64,000 nucleotides of DNA from UKL13-2 sp040006575 (lineage in GTDB: Bacteria > Pseudomonadota > Gammaproteobacteria > Burkholderiales > Usitatibacteraceae): the NCBI GenBank assembly GCA_040006575.1, contig JBDTWS010000001.1, forward strand, positions 17,288-81,287. Reading direction: 5' to 3'. Below, piece after piece: positions 43,243 to 52,677 of the stretch. The position numbers were made by a program, and so were the translations under genes. The notes under the pieces are model-generated. The model made no database searches, had not been told where the DNA came from, and saw only the letters and a program-made list of their open reading frames with translations. Each line of letters begins with the position of its first letter. The first letter of the stretch is position 1.

Positions 43243-43454
43243 GATGACTTCCTTAGAAAAGCTTGGTGGGAGACGATAGAAGTGATGTTGAGGCGCGCAT
43301 GCTTTTCTCAAGCAGTTTTCGACAAGGGCCACGTGGAACCACCGTGGCGCCTTTGTGGTTCAAATCGATTTTCGCCGGACGATGCCGTCGAAGGGATGGC
43401 GGTACATTGAGCACCGTTGGCGCATGAAAGACTGCGCGGGGGAAGGCAGCGCAG

Positions 43455-44720
43455 TTACGACTGCGCACCCGCCACCTTGGGCTGGTCCGAATAGATGAGC
43501 AGCGGCTGCTGCTCACCCTTGATGGTGCCTTCGTCCACAACGACTTTTTCGACGTTGCTGAGTGAGGGCAATTCGAACATCACATCAAGCAGGGCGTGCT
43601 CGATGATGGAGCGCAGGCCGCGCGCACCGGTCTTGCGTTCCAGCGCACGCTTGGCAATGGCGCCGAGCGCACTTTCACGGAATTCGAGATTCACGTTTTC
43701 CATCGCAAACAGTTTTTCATACTGTTTGGTCAGCGCGTTCTTGGGTTCGGTCAGGATTCGCACCAGCGCTTTGACGTCGAGTTCTTCAAGCGTCGCGACT
43801 ACCGGCAAGCGTCCTACAAACTCAGGGATAAGACCGTATTTGATCAAGTCTTCCGGCTCCACATCGCGCAGCAACTGGTTGCTGGCCTGCCGGTCTTTAC
43901 CGCTGCGCACGTCTGCACCAAACCCAATGCCCACCTTGTCGGTACGATTCTGGATGACCTTCTCCAGGCCGCTGAAAGCACCACCACAAATGAACAGGAT
44001 GTTAGTGGTGTCGATCTGCACAAACTCCTGGTTCGGGTGCTTGCGCCCACCTTGCGGTGGCACCGAAGCGATCGTGCCTTCGATCAGTTTCAACAAGGCC
44101 TGCTGCACACCCTCGCCGCTGACGTCGCGGGTAATCGAGGGGTTGTCGGACTTGCGCGAAATCTTGTCAATTTCGTCGATGTAAACGATGCCGCGCTGTG
44201 CTTTTTCGACATCGTAATCGCACTTTTGCAGCAGCTTCTGGATGATGTTCTCGACGTCCTCACCGACATAGCCGGCTTCGGTCAGGGTCGTGGCGTCAGC
44301 AATCACGAAGGGGACGTTAAGCAGGCGCGCCAGAGTTTGCGCCAGCAGCGTCTTGCCTGAACCCGTGGGGCCGATCAGCAGGATATTGGATTTAGCGAGT
44401 TCGACTTCACCATCTTTTGCGCCTGTCTTGAGGCGCTTGTAATGGTTGTACACCGCGACCGACAGGATTTTCTTGGCCTGGATCTGGTCGATCACATACT
44501 GGTCGAGGATGTCGCAGATTTCCTGCGGCGTCGGCAAGTCGCTCTTGCTGGATTTCGCGTTGGGATCGCTTTGCGCTTCCTCACGAATAATATCGTTGCA
44601 AAGATCGATGCACTCGTCACAGATGAATACGGACGGACCGGCAATCAGCTTCCTGACCTCATGCTGGCTCTTGCCGCAAAAGGAACAGTAAAGCAGTTTT
44701 TCGCCTACTTTTTCGGTCAT
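43455..44720 (-). CDS. clpX: ClpXP protease ATPase subunit ClpX
   Basis: ATG 44720 (MTEKVGEKLLYCSFC) gives 421 aa, the usual length; the frame extends to 44756 without support. ClpX unfolds tagged proteins and feeds them to ClpP. The zinc-binding domain has Cys12, 15, 34 and 37. The AAA+ module shows Walker A GPTGSGKTLLAQ, Walker B GIVYIDEIDKI, the pore-loop segment ATTLTEAGYVGEDVENI, and the IGF loop KVGIGFGADV that docks on ClpP. It follows clpP with a gap of about 175 bases, so it may have its own promoter as well as read-through. Confidence 0.98.
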   Translation of the reverse strand: MTEKVGEKLLYCSFCGKSQHEVRKLIAGPSVFICDECIDLCNDIIREEAQSDPNAKSSKSDLPTPQEICDILDQYVIDQIQAKKILSVAVYNHYKRLKTGAKDGEVELAKSNILLIGPTGSGKTLLAQTLARLLNVPFVIADATTLTEAGYVGEDVENIIQKLLQKCDYDVEKAQRGIVYIDEIDKISRKSDNPSITRDVSGEGVQQALLKLIEGTIASVPPQGGRKHPNQEFVQIDTTNILFICGGAFSGLEKVIQNRTDKVGIGFGADVRSGKDRQASNQLLRDVEPEDLIKYGLIPEFVGRLPVVATLEELDVKALVRILTEPKNALTKQYEKLFAMENVNLEFRESALGAIAKRALERKTGARGLRSIIEHALLDVMFELPSLSNVEKVVVDEGTIKGEQQPLLIYSDQPKVAGAQS

Positions 44721-44895
44721 TGATGCGCCCGTTTCATACCGTATTTCACACCGCACCCAATCATTGCCACGTTACCTGCCTCTTATTCAAACTTGCTGTC
44801 ACTGAACAAGCAATAAACGTGCTTATTTCTGCGTTTTTTCTGCGTTTTACTGTGTTGTACCGCGTTTTCCTTTGCAGCAACCCGCAGGATTGCCA

Positions 44896-45573
44896 TCAAA
44901 GTTGATGACGGCTTTCCAGAATTCTGTCGATGATACCGTATTTCTGCGAATCCTCCGCAGACAGGAAATTGTCGCGATCGGTGTCTTTTTCGATCACTTC
45001 AATGGACTGCCCGGTGTGTTTCGCCATGATCTCGTTAAGACGCTGCTTCAGGAACAACGTTTCCTTGGCATGGATCGCAATGTCCGATGCCTGGCCACGG
45101 AAACCACCTGAAACCTGGTGAATCATGACGCGGGAATTCGGCAGGCACATGCGCTTTCCCTTGGTGCCCGCAGCCAACAGGAACGCGCCCATGCTGGCGG
45201 CGAATCCGGTGCAGAGTGTGGAAACGTCTGGCTTGATGAATTGCATTGTGTCGTACATCGCGAGGCCTGCCGTTACCGAACCGCCAGGGGAGTTGATGTA
45301 CAGGGAAATATCCTTGTCCGGATTTTCCGATTCGAGGAACAGCATCTGCGCCACGATCAGGTTGGCCGTTGCATCATTGACTTCACCCACCAGGAAAATC
45401 ACCCGTTCCTTGAGCAGGCGCGAATAGATATCAAATGCGCGTTCGCCGCGGCCCGATTGCTCGATGACCATGGGTACATAACCGAGGCCACGCGTTTCGT
45501 AGTAATCGCGATCCGCCGGCGCCATGCCGGTCAGATCGTGCGCCTGTGACTGGAAGCGGGTGAAGCTGTTCAT
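44896..45573 (-). CDS. clpP: ATP-dependent Clp protease proteolytic subunit ClpP
   Basis: ATG 45573 overlaps the tig stop (ATGA), giving 225 aa and translational coupling with trigger factor. Catalytic Ser127 lies in GFAASMGAFLL and His152 in MIHQVSGG, with the Asp in the KDTDRDNFL region. The start MNSFTRFQSQAHDLTGM includes a processed propeptide as in other ClpP proteins. The substrate-handle region DISLYINSPGGSV is standard. Works with ClpX encoded just downstream. Confidence 0.98.
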   Translation of the reverse strand: MNSFTRFQSQAHDLTGMAPADRDYYETRGLGYVPMVIEQSGRGERAFDIYSRLLKERVIFLVGEVNDATANLIVAQMLFLESENPDKDISLYINSPGGSVTAGLAMYDTMQFIKPDVSTLCTGFAASMGAFLLAAGTKGKRMCLPNSRVMIHQVSGGFRGQASDIAIHAKETLFLKQRLNEIMAKHTGQSIEVIEKDTDRDNFLSAEDSQKYGIIDRILESRHQL

Positions 45574-46898
45574 GTGCGTTTGATCTCCATGATCTCGTCG
45601 AACGATTGAGTAGCGGTTGACACGTCCATCGCCTTTGCAGCCCATTCCACCACATTGTCTTCAAGCACCATCGCTTCGACTTCTGCCAGGCGCGATTGAT
45701 CGCTGTAATACCAGCGAACCATCTGCTTGGGATCTTCGAAACTCTCGGCATGCTCTTCGACAATCGCACGAATCTGTTCCGGCTTCGCCTTCAGGTCGTT
45801 CTGCTTCACGACTTCACTCAGGATCAGGCCAAGCTTCACGCGCTTTTCGGCGCGCTCGACAAACAATTCCGGGGGCAATTGCAAATCCTTGGTGGTCATG
45901 CCGCGCGCTTCCAGGTCTTTTACCGCCTGCTCCTGTAAGCGCCCGATTTCCATGTCCACCAATGAACGCGGCAATTCAAGCTGGGAAACAGATGCCAATG
46001 CATCCATCACCTGGTCCTTAGTTTTGGACTGAACGCGTTTTTTCAACTCCCGTTCCAGATTTGCCTTGATTTCACCGCGCATCGTTGCGATATCGCCATC
46101 TGACACGCCGAGCGATTTTGCGAATTCAGCGTCGATCGGCGGCAGCTTGGGCGCATTCACCACTTTCACTGTCACCGCGAACTGCACGGTTTTGCCCGCC
46201 ATGTCTTCCTGGTAATCCGCCGGGAAGGTCAGGTCAAATGTCTTGGCGTCGCCGCCTTTCATGCCGATCAGCGCAGCCTCGAAATCCGGCAGCATGCGGC
46301 GTTCGCCCAGCACCACGCCGAAATTTTCGGCCTCACCACCCTTGAATGTTTCGCCATTCAAGGTGCCGCGAAAATCCACCACCACAAAATCGCCATCTTC
46401 CGCAGCGCGATCGGTCTTGTCGTACGCGGCACGCTGCTTGCGCAGCGTGTCCAGCGTGTTGTCTACGTCCTTGTCGCTCACGTCGGCAGCAGGACGTACC
46501 AGCTTGGCGCCTGCGAGCGAGCCCAGCTTCACGTCCGGGTAAATTTCGAAGGTTGCCGTGAACTCAAACTTGTCCGCCGATTGCCCAGTATTCGCCGGCG
46601 CAAAACGCGGATAACCTGCCACGCGCAAATTCTGCCCCCTGACGGCATCATTGAATGACTTCTGGACCGAGTCGGACATCACTTCCTGGCGAACCTGGTA
46701 GCCGTACTGGTTGGCCACGATATTGAACGGCACCTTGCCAGGACGAAAGCCCGACATCTTTGCCGTGCGCGCGATCTGCTTCAGGCGCGAATTGATCTGT
46801 GATTCGATCTCGACCGCCGGCAGCGAAAGAAGGATGTTGCGCTCAAGCTGGCTGGCGGCCGGGTTGGCGGTGGCGGGTGTATTTGTTTGTGCTTGCAT
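45570..46898 (-). CDS. tig: Trigger factor (ribosome-associated chaperone, prolyl isomerase)
   Basis: ATG 46898 follows AAGGA; 442 aa. Binds the ribosome exit tunnel through the signature MSGFRPGKVP in the N-terminal domain, and has a central FKBP-type isomerase domain (DFVVVDFRGTLNGETFKGGEAE, FDLTFPADYQED) and helical C-terminal arms. It is coupled to clpP by a four-base overlap, a common chaperone-protease arrangement. tRNA-Leu lies about 110 bases upstream on the same strand. Confidence 0.97.
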   Translation of the reverse strand: MQAQTNTPATANPAASQLERNILLSLPAVEIESQINSRLKQIARTAKMSGFRPGKVPFNIVANQYGYQVRQEVMSDSVQKSFNDAVRGQNLRVAGYPRFAPANTGQSADKFEFTATFEIYPDVKLGSLAGAKLVRPAADVSDKDVDNTLDTLRKQRAAYDKTDRAAEDGDFVVVDFRGTLNGETFKGGEAENFGVVLGERRMLPDFEAALIGMKGGDAKTFDLTFPADYQEDMAGKTVQFAVTVKVVNAPKLPPIDAEFAKSLGVSDGDIATMRGEIKANLERELKKRVQSKTKDQVMDALASVSQLELPRSLVDMEIGRLQEQAVKDLEARGMTTKDLQLPPELFVERAEKRVKLGLILSEVVKQNDLKAKPEQIRAIVEEHAESFEDPKQMVRWYYSDQSRLAEVEAMVLEDNVVEWAAKAMDVSTATQSFDEIMEIKRT

Positions 46899-47007
46899 GA
46901 CAGTCCTTATTGCGTCGGTATGGTCGCATGGTTGCATTGCGCCATGAATCCGTGGGCCAGCCTGAACGGCCGCCCTGAGAGAACGCTGAAAGTTGAAAAA
47001 TAATTGT

Positions 47008-47092
47008 TGGTGCGAAAGAAGGGACTCGAACCCCCACGCCGTGAGGCGCTGGAACCTAAATCCAGTGCGTCTACCAATTCCGCCACTCTCGC
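47008..47092 (-). tRNA. tRNA-Leu (TAG)
   Basis: 85 nt with encoded CCA. Acceptor GCGAGAG/CTTTCGC with one G-T type pair, long variable arm CGCCTCACGGCGT typical of leucine tRNA, anticodon loop TTTAGGT giving TAG. Confidence 0.95.
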
Positions 47093-47297
47093 CCAGATTT
47101 TGTGTACTGCCCGTTATGGCCCGTTATGAAAACCCGGCTGAAACTGTGCTGATACGCTTTTCCAAAACCTGATGCTCACATTTTACCGCAAACCGCCCTT
47201 GTCCGCGAACTGCAACGGGGGTTTTTTGTTGGGCCGTCCAGCGCGAAAGTGCTTGTTTTGCAAATATAATTCGGCAACTCTTTAAGCGCTCCCGCAC

Positions 47298-48119
47298 GTG
47301 CCCGTCGATCATTACGAGAACTTCCCGGTAGCCTCCTGGCTGTTGCCGCCGCACCTGCGCAAGCCGATAGAAATCATCTACGCTTTCGCGCGTTCGGCTG
47401 ACGATTTTGCCGACGAAGGCGACCTCACGATCGAACAGCGGCTGTCATTGCTGCATGGCTACCAGCGCGAGCTTGATGGCATCGCCACCAATACCGTTAC
47501 GGATACCCCCTTGTTTGCGGCGCTGGCCGGCATCATCCGTGAATACGACTTGCCTCTCCAACTGTTCCGCGATCTGCTGGATGCCTTCGAGCAAGATGTG
47601 ACGCAGACACGCTATGCAGACTTCCCCCAGCTGATGGACTACTGCCGGCGGTCGGCCAATCCCATCGGGCGCCTGTTATTGCAACTCTACCGTTTGGCCA
47701 CCCCGCAAAATGTCGCCTGGAGCGACAATATCTGCTCGGCACTGCAGTTGATCAATCACTGGCAGGATGTCGCCATCGACTGGAAGAAAAATGACGGCGG
47801 CCGCGTCTATTTGCCGCAAGACGACTTGGCCCGGTTTGGTGTGAGCGAACGTGATATTGCCGGACAATCGAGCGACCCGGCATGGCAAAAAATGATGGCG
47901 TTCCAGTGTGCACGTGCACGCGCGATGATGCAGTCCGGCAAGCCGCTGGGACGGGTATTGCCGGGCCGCATGGGCGCGGAATTGCGCACCATGATGGCCG
48001 GCGGTTTGGCGATACTCGATAAAATCGATACGGTAAAGGGCGATGTCTTCCGTCATCGACCGCGCCTCACGAAATGGGATTGGATTAGGATCGGCCCGCG
48101 CGCGCTGATTTCTGGATGA
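47298..48119 (+). CDS. hpnC: Hydroxysqualene synthase HpnC
   Basis: 273 aa from GTG 47298, no clear ribosome site. Member of the squalene/phytoene synthase family in the bacterial three-step route farnesyl diphosphate to squalene: HpnD makes presqualene diphosphate, HpnC turns it into hydroxysqualene, HpnE reduces that. The first aspartate-rich motif is SADDFADE; the second region reads NHWQDVAIDWKKNDGGRVYLP. First gene of an operon with hpnD (one base apart) and hpnE. Confidence 0.93.
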   Translation: MPVDHYENFPVASWLLPPHLRKPIEIIYAFARSADDFADEGDLTIEQRLSLLHGYQRELDGIATNTVTDTPLFAALAGIIREYDLPLQLFRDLLDAFEQDVTQTRYADFPQLMDYCRRSANPIGRLLLQLYRLATPQNVAWSDNICSALQLINHWQDVAIDWKKNDGGRVYLPQDDLARFGVSERDIAGQSSDPAWQKMMAFQCARARAMMQSGKPLGRVLPGRMGAELRTMMAGGLAILDKIDTVKGDVFRHRPRLTKWDWIRIGPRALISG

Positions 48120-48120
48120 C

Positions 48121-48954
48121 ATGACACCCGACGAATATTGCCAAAACAAGGCTGCGAAAAGCGGCTCGAGTTTCTACTACAGCTTCCGGTTCCTTCCGCC
48201 GGAGCGCCGGCGCGCAATCACCGCGCTGTACGCGTTTTGCCGCGAGGTCGATGATGTCGCCGACGAAGTGACGGACGTCAACATCGCGCGCGCGAAACTC
48301 GGCTGGTGGCGCTCCGAAGTGGCGAATCTGTTCGCCGGCCATCCACAGCATCCGGTCACGCAGGCGCTCGAGCCCGCGACCAAATCACTGGGCGTGGACC
48401 AGGCGCGCCTGAACGAAATTATCGACGGCATGGAAATGGACCTGACACGCCATCGCTACAGCGATTTCGAATCGCTGAAACTCTATTGCCATCGCGTCGC
48501 TGGAGTCGTCGGCCAGTTATCCGCGGGAATTTTCGGCTATACCAATCCCAACACGCTCGACTATGCCGAAAACCTTGGCCTCGCATTCCAGATGACCAAC
48601 ATCATTCGTGACGTCGGCGAAGACGCGCGCCGCGATCGCATCTACCTGCCGGCAGACGAGATGCAGCGTTTCAGTGTCACGATCGAAGATGTGCTGCGCG
48701 CGCGCCACACGCCCAACTTCGAAAAGCTGATGGCGTACCAGGCGCAAAGGGCAAAGTCCTTGTACGACGCGGCTTTCCAGGCACTTTCGCCTGAAGACCG
48801 GCGCCCACAGCGGCCCGGGCTCATCATGGCGGCCATTTATCGCACGCTGCTCGATGAAATCGAGCGTGATGGATTCACTGTCCTGAACCAGCGCATTTCG
48901 CTGACTCCCGTACGCAAATTGTGGATCGCCTGGCGCACCTGGGTCGCGTCGTGA
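48121..48954 (+). CDS. hpnD: Presqualene diphosphate synthase HpnD
   Basis: 277 aa. Condenses two farnesyl diphosphates. First aspartate motif REVDDVADE, second TNIIRDVGEDARRDRIYLP, both intact; YSFRFLPPERRRAITALYAF is the characteristic start. ATG 48121 is one base after the hpnC stop and its end overlaps hpnE by four bases (GTGA), so all three are translationally coupled. Squalene would serve hopanoid synthesis; squalene-hopene cyclase is not in this window. Confidence 0.95.
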   Translation: MTPDEYCQNKAAKSGSSFYYSFRFLPPERRRAITALYAFCREVDDVADEVTDVNIARAKLGWWRSEVANLFAGHPQHPVTQALEPATKSLGVDQARLNEIIDGMEMDLTRHRYSDFESLKLYCHRVAGVVGQLSAGIFGYTNPNTLDYAENLGLAFQMTNIIRDVGEDARRDRIYLPADEMQRFSVTIEDVLRARHTPNFEKLMAYQAQRAKSLYDAAFQALSPEDRRPQRPGLIMAAIYRTLLDEIERDGFTVLNQRISLTPVRKLWIAWRTWVAS

Positions 48955-50303
48955 GCGTCGCCGGTGCGGCACGGGTGGCAATTGTCGGCGGCGGTTACGC
49001 GGGGATGGCCACTGCCGTCGCGCTCGCCGAAAGCGGTATACCAACTACAGTATTCGAAGCCGGCAAAGAACTCGGTGGACGCGCCCGGCGCATCGATTAT
49101 CGCGGTGAGGTGCTCGACAACGGCCAGCATATTCTTTCGGGCGCGTATTCTGCATTGCTCAGGATGATGGCGCTCACCGGCGTGCCGGAAACCGCTTCGA
49201 CGCGCATCCCCCTGCGTCTTTCGCTACGCCCGGAATTTACCCTGCAGGCACCGCGCTGGATTGCCCCTTTGCATCTTGCCTGGGCCTTGCTGACGGCAAG
49301 AGGGCTGACGCTTCCAGAACGATACGCGGCCATTGCTTTCATGCAGTCGATGAAGGCGTGCCGATTCCAGGTTGATCCCGGCCAGACGGTGTCATTGTTG
49401 CTGGCGGCGCACCATCAGCCGGAAAAACTCAGCCGATATCTTTGGGAGCCGCTGACGATTTCAGCACTCAACACGCCGGTCAACGTTGCCTCCGCACAAG
49501 TGTTCGCCAGCGTCTTGCGCGACGCTCTGGCCGGCAAACGCGAATGCAGTGATCTCATCCTGCCACGCGCCGACCTGTCCGCACTTTTCCCCGACGCCGC
49601 TGCGCGCTGGCTCGCGGCAAAGGGCAGCAATGTCAGGGCCGGTGTGAAAATCAAATCGGTGAACGCGACTACGGCGACGCAACACAACGAAAGCAAATTC
49701 AATATCGAAACAAGCGATGGTGAAACGCTCCCCTTCGATGCCGTCGTGCTGGCCATCGGCCCTCATCAATTCGATTCAATGTCGCTTCCGCAAGCATTGA
49801 ATCCCGCCATCCATTTCCAGTACGAACCGATTGTGACGGTCTACCTTAAATTCACCACAGCGGTTAATTTGCCGGAAACCATGTTCGGCCAGACCGGCGG
49901 CATCGCGCAGTGGTTTTTTGATCGGCGACAACTCAGCGAGCAGGCGGGCGGAGGAGAAAATCGCGGCGCATTGATTGCCGCCGTTATCTCAGCTTCAGGC
50001 GCACATGAAGAAATGACCCACGAGGTCCTCGCCTCCACTGTGTTGGCCGAACTCGCGCGCCATACCGGCCTGCTGCCGCCACTGGAATGGCATAAAGTGA
50101 TCACCGAGAAATTCGCCACGTTCGCCTGCACACCCGAATTGCATCGCCGGCGTCCACCTGCCCTGACCGCAACGCCGGGGCTCTTCCTGGCCGGCGATTA
50201 TGTCGCCGGCGATTATCCTGCGACACTGGAAGGCGCAGTCAGGAGCGGCGTTAACGCCGCCCGCCTCGTCGCATCTCATTTGTCAAAAACGGCCACCGCA
50301 TGA
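48951..50303 (+). CDS. hpnE: Hydroxysqualene dehydroxylase HpnE
   Basis: GTG 48951 overlaps the hpnD stop; 450 aa. FAD-dependent amine-oxidase-like reductase that turns hydroxysqualene into squalene. The FAD-binding motif is VAIVGGGYAGMATAVAL followed by VFEAGKELGGRARR; DNGQHILSGAY is the family's next conserved segment, and the C-terminal FAD contact is LFLAGDYVAGDYPATLEGAVRSG. It ends with an ATGA overlap into the SDR gene. Confidence 0.95.
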   Translation: MSVAGAARVAIVGGGYAGMATAVALAESGIPTTVFEAGKELGGRARRIDYRGEVLDNGQHILSGAYSALLRMMALTGVPETASTRIPLRLSLRPEFTLQAPRWIAPLHLAWALLTARGLTLPERYAAIAFMQSMKACRFQVDPGQTVSLLLAAHHQPEKLSRYLWEPLTISALNTPVNVASAQVFASVLRDALAGKRECSDLILPRADLSALFPDAAARWLAAKGSNVRAGVKIKSVNATTATQHNESKFNIETSDGETLPFDAVVLAIGPHQFDSMSLPQALNPAIHFQYEPIVTVYLKFTTAVNLPETMFGQTGGIAQWFFDRRQLSEQAGGGENRGALIAAVISASGAHEEMTHEVLASTVLAELARHTGLLPPLEWHKVITEKFATFACTPELHRRRPPALTATPGLFLAGDYVAGDYPATLEGAVRSGVNAARLVASHLSKTATA

Positions 50304-51079
50304 ATCTCTCCCGCGTAACCCCGCCCGCCCGCTACCTGCCTTCGCCCGAACTGTTGAAGGAGCGCGTGATCCTCGTCACCGGCGCGGGCCAGGGGCTGGG
50401 TCGTGTTGCTGCACTGGCGTTTGCACGCCATGGCGCGTCGGTGATATTACACGGCCGCCATGTTCCAAAGCTTGAAGGCGTTTACGACGCGATAGTGTCC
50501 GAGAACCTGGAACAACCGGCCATTCTCCCACTCGACTTTTCGAAGACCACGCAGCCTGAACTCGACGCATTCGCGCAGGCGATCCACACAACATTCGGCA
50601 GGCTCGACGGAATTTTCCATGGCGCCAGTCACTTCGTATCGCCCATGCCCATGGCGCTCAGCGACCTCGAGATGTGGCGCAAGCACACCTCAACCAACCT
50701 CGCCGTCCCCGCTGCATTGACGAAGGCATGCATGCCCATGCTGAAGCGTTCGGACGCGGCCTCGGTGGTGTTCCTCACCGAAACGCACGCCCTGCTTCCC
50801 AAGGCTTACTGGGGACCATTCGCCGTCACCAAAAGCGCGCTCTCAACGTTGGTGGCAATCCTCGCCGACGAGAGCAGTGCGGGCGGGCCACGCTTCAATC
50901 TTTACCTGCCCGGCCCCGTGGCATCACCCATGCGCGCCCAAAGCCATCCGGGCGAACTGGCCAGTGCCCTTCCTTCCGCAGAAAAATTAGCGCCGGATTT
51001 CCTCTACCTGATCGGCCGCGACAGCCTCGCCGTTAACGGCTGCCTACTGGAGAGTACCAGCCACAAAGCGGAAATTTGA
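50300..51079 (+). CDS. YciK-like short-chain dehydrogenase lacking catalytic Tyr
   Basis: 259 aa, start overlapping the hpnE stop. Rossmann motif TGAGQGLG at residues 27-34 and the NAG-like segment FHGASHF are present, and the overall pattern resembles YciK-type SDRs. At the active site the family's YxxxK reads F174-A-V-T-K178 (50819-50833), so the catalytic Tyr is Phe, and the usual Ser stretch is replaced by FLTETH. The enzyme may be inactive as a classical dehydrogenase or act by another route. Fourth gene of the hopanoid operon by overlap, though a biosynthetic role is unproven. Confidence 0.85.
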   Translation: MNLSRVTPPARYLPSPELLKERVILVTGAGQGLGRVAALAFARHGASVILHGRHVPKLEGVYDAIVSENLEQPAILPLDFSKTTQPELDAFAQAIHTTFGRLDGIFHGASHFVSPMPMALSDLEMWRKHTSTNLAVPAALTKACMPMLKRSDAASVVFLTETHALLPKAYWGPFAVTKSALSTLVAILADESSAGGPRFNLYLPGPVASPMRAQSHPGELASALPSAEKLAPDFLYLIGRDSLAVNGCLLESTSHKAEI

Positions 51080-51243
51080 TGTCGCCCATGATGTCGCCTA
51101 TACCGCGATCCGGCCGTCCTACACCCCGAAATTGCTGCTGAATATGTTCCGATTCCACCCCAGTTTTCGGTAACATATGGAAAATTATCAAGAACATCCG
51201 CCGCACACCTCCAATCGTAAGCAAGAGAATCGGTAAATCCATC

Positions 51244-52611
51244 GTGAGCGCCATGCTTGATCAGGGAAATCGGACGTTTATCGGCAGCGTCGTGTTCGTC
51301 GATATCGTCGGGTATTCAAAAAAATCGGTTTCCGAGCAGATCAGCGTCAAAGACCGCTTCACCGCGTTGCTGTCCGAATCGCTTACCGACATTCCACCCG
51401 AGCAGCGACTGATCCTCGACACCGGCGACGGGGCCGCGCTCAGTTTCCTGGGCGACCCTGAAGACGCGCTGTTCGTCAGCATGAATTTGCGCGACATGGT
51501 GGACCGCGCCATCGCCGAAGCCGGTGGACCATCCGTTGATAACGTCGACACAGAAGATAGCGCCAATTCCGAAGCGCCCGGTGGATTGCCGCTGCGTATC
51601 GGCATCAACCTGGGCCCGGTCAAGCTGGTGCGCGACATCAACGGCCATCCCAATATTGTCGGCGACGGCATCAACGTCGCGCAGCGCATCATGAGTTTTG
51701 CGCGGCCCGGGCAGATCGTGGTGTCTCGTTCGTTCTTCGACGTGGTGTCGGTGATCTCGGACGAGTACGCAAAACTGTTCAAGTACGAAGGCTCGCGTAC
51801 CGACAAGCACGTACGCGAACATGAAATTTATATCGTGGGCGATTCCGACGCGGCATTCAAGAAAGCCAAGGCAGGCACCGTGGATCGCGCCGCTGCCACC
51901 AACCCCAACACGCGCGCGCAGCGCCAGGCCGGCGTGGGTACGGGGACTTACGGCGTGCGGCAACTGGGTGACGTGGAGCAGCTGCCGTTCCTGCAGGATA
52001 AACGCAAGTTGACCATGGCCGGTGGCGCGCTTGCGGCGCTCGTGCTGGTACTGGCGATGGTGTTGATCCTGAAAAAGCCAGCCGACAAAACGCCGCCAGT
52101 GGATCCTGCGGTCGTAGCAGCCGCCAATTCACCCGCAGGCACGCAGCCGACCAAAACAGACGCGCCAGGAACCGCCGCCACGCCAGTCGACAACAGCAAG
52201 CCTGCAGATGCAACCACGCCCGCAAATCCATCAGCGACCCCCGGTCCGGCATCGAGTACTGCGCCGGTCCCGGCCACCGGCGCGCCCGCAAACGGCACGG
52301 CAACGGCTACCCCGCCCGCCGATGGAAAGAGCACGCCCGCGGCCGGCAAAACCGAACCCGCAAAGGACACGGCCAAGGCAGAGGCAGCCAAAGCCGCGCT
52401 GCTTGAGGGCCGGCTCAATCTCAGCATCCAGCCGTGGGGCGATGTATTCGTGAATGGAAAGTCGATCGGCGTTTCGCCCCCGCTCAAACAGTTCAAACTG
52501 GCGCCAGGCAAATATCGCATCGAGGTGAAGAACACTTCCTTCACGCCGTACTCCCGAAGCATTGAAATAAAACCGAAGGAAGATGTCAGTATCACGCACA
52601 AATTCCAGTAA
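51244..52611 (+). CDS. Nucleotidyl cyclase-domain protein with membrane anchor and PEGA-like tail
   Basis: 455 aa from GTG 51244 (ATG 51253 also possible). A class III cyclase domain comes first: metal Asp in VVFVDIVGYS and in DTGDGAALSF, and the Asn/Arg pair in GDGINVAQRIM. However the adenine-selecting Lys is Leu (LILDTGD) and the partner position is Asn (HPNIVGD), so base choice or activity is uncertain. One transmembrane helix (about 258-277, AGGALAALVLVLAMVLIL) leads to a Pro/Ala/Thr-rich stretch and a C-terminal PEGA-like beta domain (LSIQPWGDVFVNGKSIGVSP, KLAPGKYRIEVKN), which would lie in the periplasm. It heads a group with the TssQ-like lipoprotein and a Ser/Thr kinase. Confidence 0.88.
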   Translation: MSAMLDQGNRTFIGSVVFVDIVGYSKKSVSEQISVKDRFTALLSESLTDIPPEQRLILDTGDGAALSFLGDPEDALFVSMNLRDMVDRAIAEAGGPSVDNVDTEDSANSEAPGGLPLRIGINLGPVKLVRDINGHPNIVGDGINVAQRIMSFARPGQIVVSRSFFDVVSVISDEYAKLFKYEGSRTDKHVREHEIYIVGDSDAAFKKAKAGTVDRAAATNPNTRAQRQAGVGTGTYGVRQLGDVEQLPFLQDKRKLTMAGGALAALVLVLAMVLILKKPADKTPPVDPAVVAAANSPAGTQPTKTDAPGTAATPVDNSKPADATTPANPSATPGPASSTAPVPATGAPANGTATATPPADGKSTPAAGKTEPAKDTAKAEAAKAALLEGRLNLSIQPWGDVFVNGKSIGVSPPLKQFKLAPGKYRIEVKNTSFTPYSRSIEIKPKEDVSITHKFQ

Positions 52612-52677
52612 CGATTGCCGCGTCCAGGCGCGTTCGCCTTCATCGGCTGATTGAAGTTACGCAGACAAGGTTGATAC

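Noticed and set aside
43243..43454. Heat-shock (sigma-32) promoter for lon
   Set aside because: A CTTGAGA-like box is present, but spacing and the -10 element do not fit well enough to claim it.
43448..43465. GCGCAGT/ACTGCGC hairpin over the clpX stop as a terminator
   Set aside because: Only a 7-bp stem, overlapping the coding end and lacking a T run.
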